Of a stretch of DNA of 5,313 bases, positions 5,140 to 5,313 are shown piece by piece (the first letter of the stretch is position 1; each line of letters opens with the position of its first letter). The notes below the pieces were generated by a model. It was not told the DNA's origin. It ran no database searches and saw nothing but the letters and a program-made list of their open reading frames with translations. The DNA is from Trebonia sp. (lineage in GTDB: Bacteria; Actinomycetota; Actinomycetes; Streptosporangiales; Streptosporangiaceae). The translations under genes and the position numbers were made by a program. The stretch spans positions 1 through 5,313 of the forward strand of contig JASHPP010000235.1 in assembly GCA_030038035.1 (NCBI GenBank), in the 5' to 3' direction.

Positions 5140-5313
5140 TCAGGCGGCCGTCCGGTGCCGGAACAGCCACGCGGCGGCGGCGAAGGCCACGACAACGAGG
5201 CCCGCGCAGTAGCAGGCGGCAAGCAACGCCTCGTGGCCCACCGCCGCCCCGGTCGAGGTGTGCCCCATCCACAGCCCGCGCATCGTCTCGACCACCGGCG
5301 TGAACGGCTGGTT
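5140..5313 (-). CDS. ABC-2 type exporter permease, DrrB-like, C-terminal fragment (5' part outside window)
   Basis: The last 57 codons of a gene entering from the right edge and ending in TGA at 5142-5140. The fragment begins [17 protein letters not shown], the conserved motif before the last membrane span of ABC-2 (daunorubicin-resistance DrrB-type) permeases. A short outside loop ([12 protein letters not shown]) follows, then one hydrophobic span ([22 protein letters not shown]) and a short basic end (RHRTAA), all typical of the family C-terminus. Such permeases pair with a separate ATPase, usually encoded just upstream, to export drugs, lipids or polysaccharides; the substrate here cannot be inferred. 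The mutase homologue follows after 44 bp on the same strand with no evident terminator between them. Confidence 0.8.
   Translation of the reverse strand, partial: NQPFTPVVETMRGLWMGHTSTGAAVGHEALLAACYCAGLVVVAFAAAAWLFRHRTAA

Noticed and set aside
3624..5222. 532-codon minus-strand frame covering the NYN gene and the mutase
   Set aside because: It is out of phase with both recognisable proteins and its translation is Arg/Gly/Ala-rich noise typical of GC-rich shadows.
5096..5272. Upstream extension of the mutase frame to an ATG at 5272
   Set aside because: The extra 59 residues are Arg/Gly-rich, overlap the ABC-2 permease end in another phase, and lack homology; ATG 5095 has a strong ribosome site and starts right at the conserved domain.

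Overview
The window looks like chromosomal DNA of a high-GC actinomycete. Evidence: very GC-rich coding DNA with strong G/C bias at third codon positions, a GTG start, an apparently leaderless gene, a LivHM permease fused into one chain, and a DrrB-type exporter permease. I cannot name the genus. Five protein genes account for almost all of it; I see no rRNA, tRNA, CRISPR array, insertion sequence or phage gene.

Left part (1-3380, minus strand): the promoter-proximal part of a branched-chain amino acid-type (HAAT/LIV) ABC importer operon. A lipoprotein substrate-binding protein (3380 to 2028) is followed after 22 bp by a long permease frame (2005 to beyond base 1) that joins a LivH-like and a LivM-like half in one polypeptide. 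The LivG/LivF ATPases are expected to the left, outside the window.

Middle (3381-3683): a 303-bp divergent intergenic region, clearly more AT-rich than its surroundings. It holds a good sigma70-like promoter for the importer (TTGACA, 17 bp, TAGCTT) whose -35 box lies in the centre of a 31-bp inverted repeat. It also holds a second imperfect inverted repeat, a pair of GCAGACSGTTTG repeats exactly 30 bp apart, and a TAGCGT box placed so that the plus-strand gene is probably transcribed without a leader.

Right part (3684-5313): a plus-strand gene for a NYN (PIN-like) nuclease with a C-terminal OST-HTH/LOTUS RNA-binding domain (3684-4475). It converges on, and overlaps by 58 bp, a minus-strand gene for a cofactor-dependent phosphoglycerate mutase homologue (5095 to 4418). 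This mutase is unusual: the catalytic Glu and adjacent substrate-binding Arg of the ERHYG motif are Ser-Asn, and the C-terminal tail is missing. Its Shine-Dalgarno sequence sits in the loop of a perfect 7-bp hairpin that abuts the start codon. Upstream of it, the last 57 codons of an ABC-2 (DrrB-like) exporter permease enter from the right edge, 44 bp away and on the same strand.

The genes do not form one obvious pathway. The most unusual points are the altered mutase with its hairpin-presented ribosome site, the antisense overlap with the NYN-LOTUS gene, and the palindrome-embedded importer promoter.
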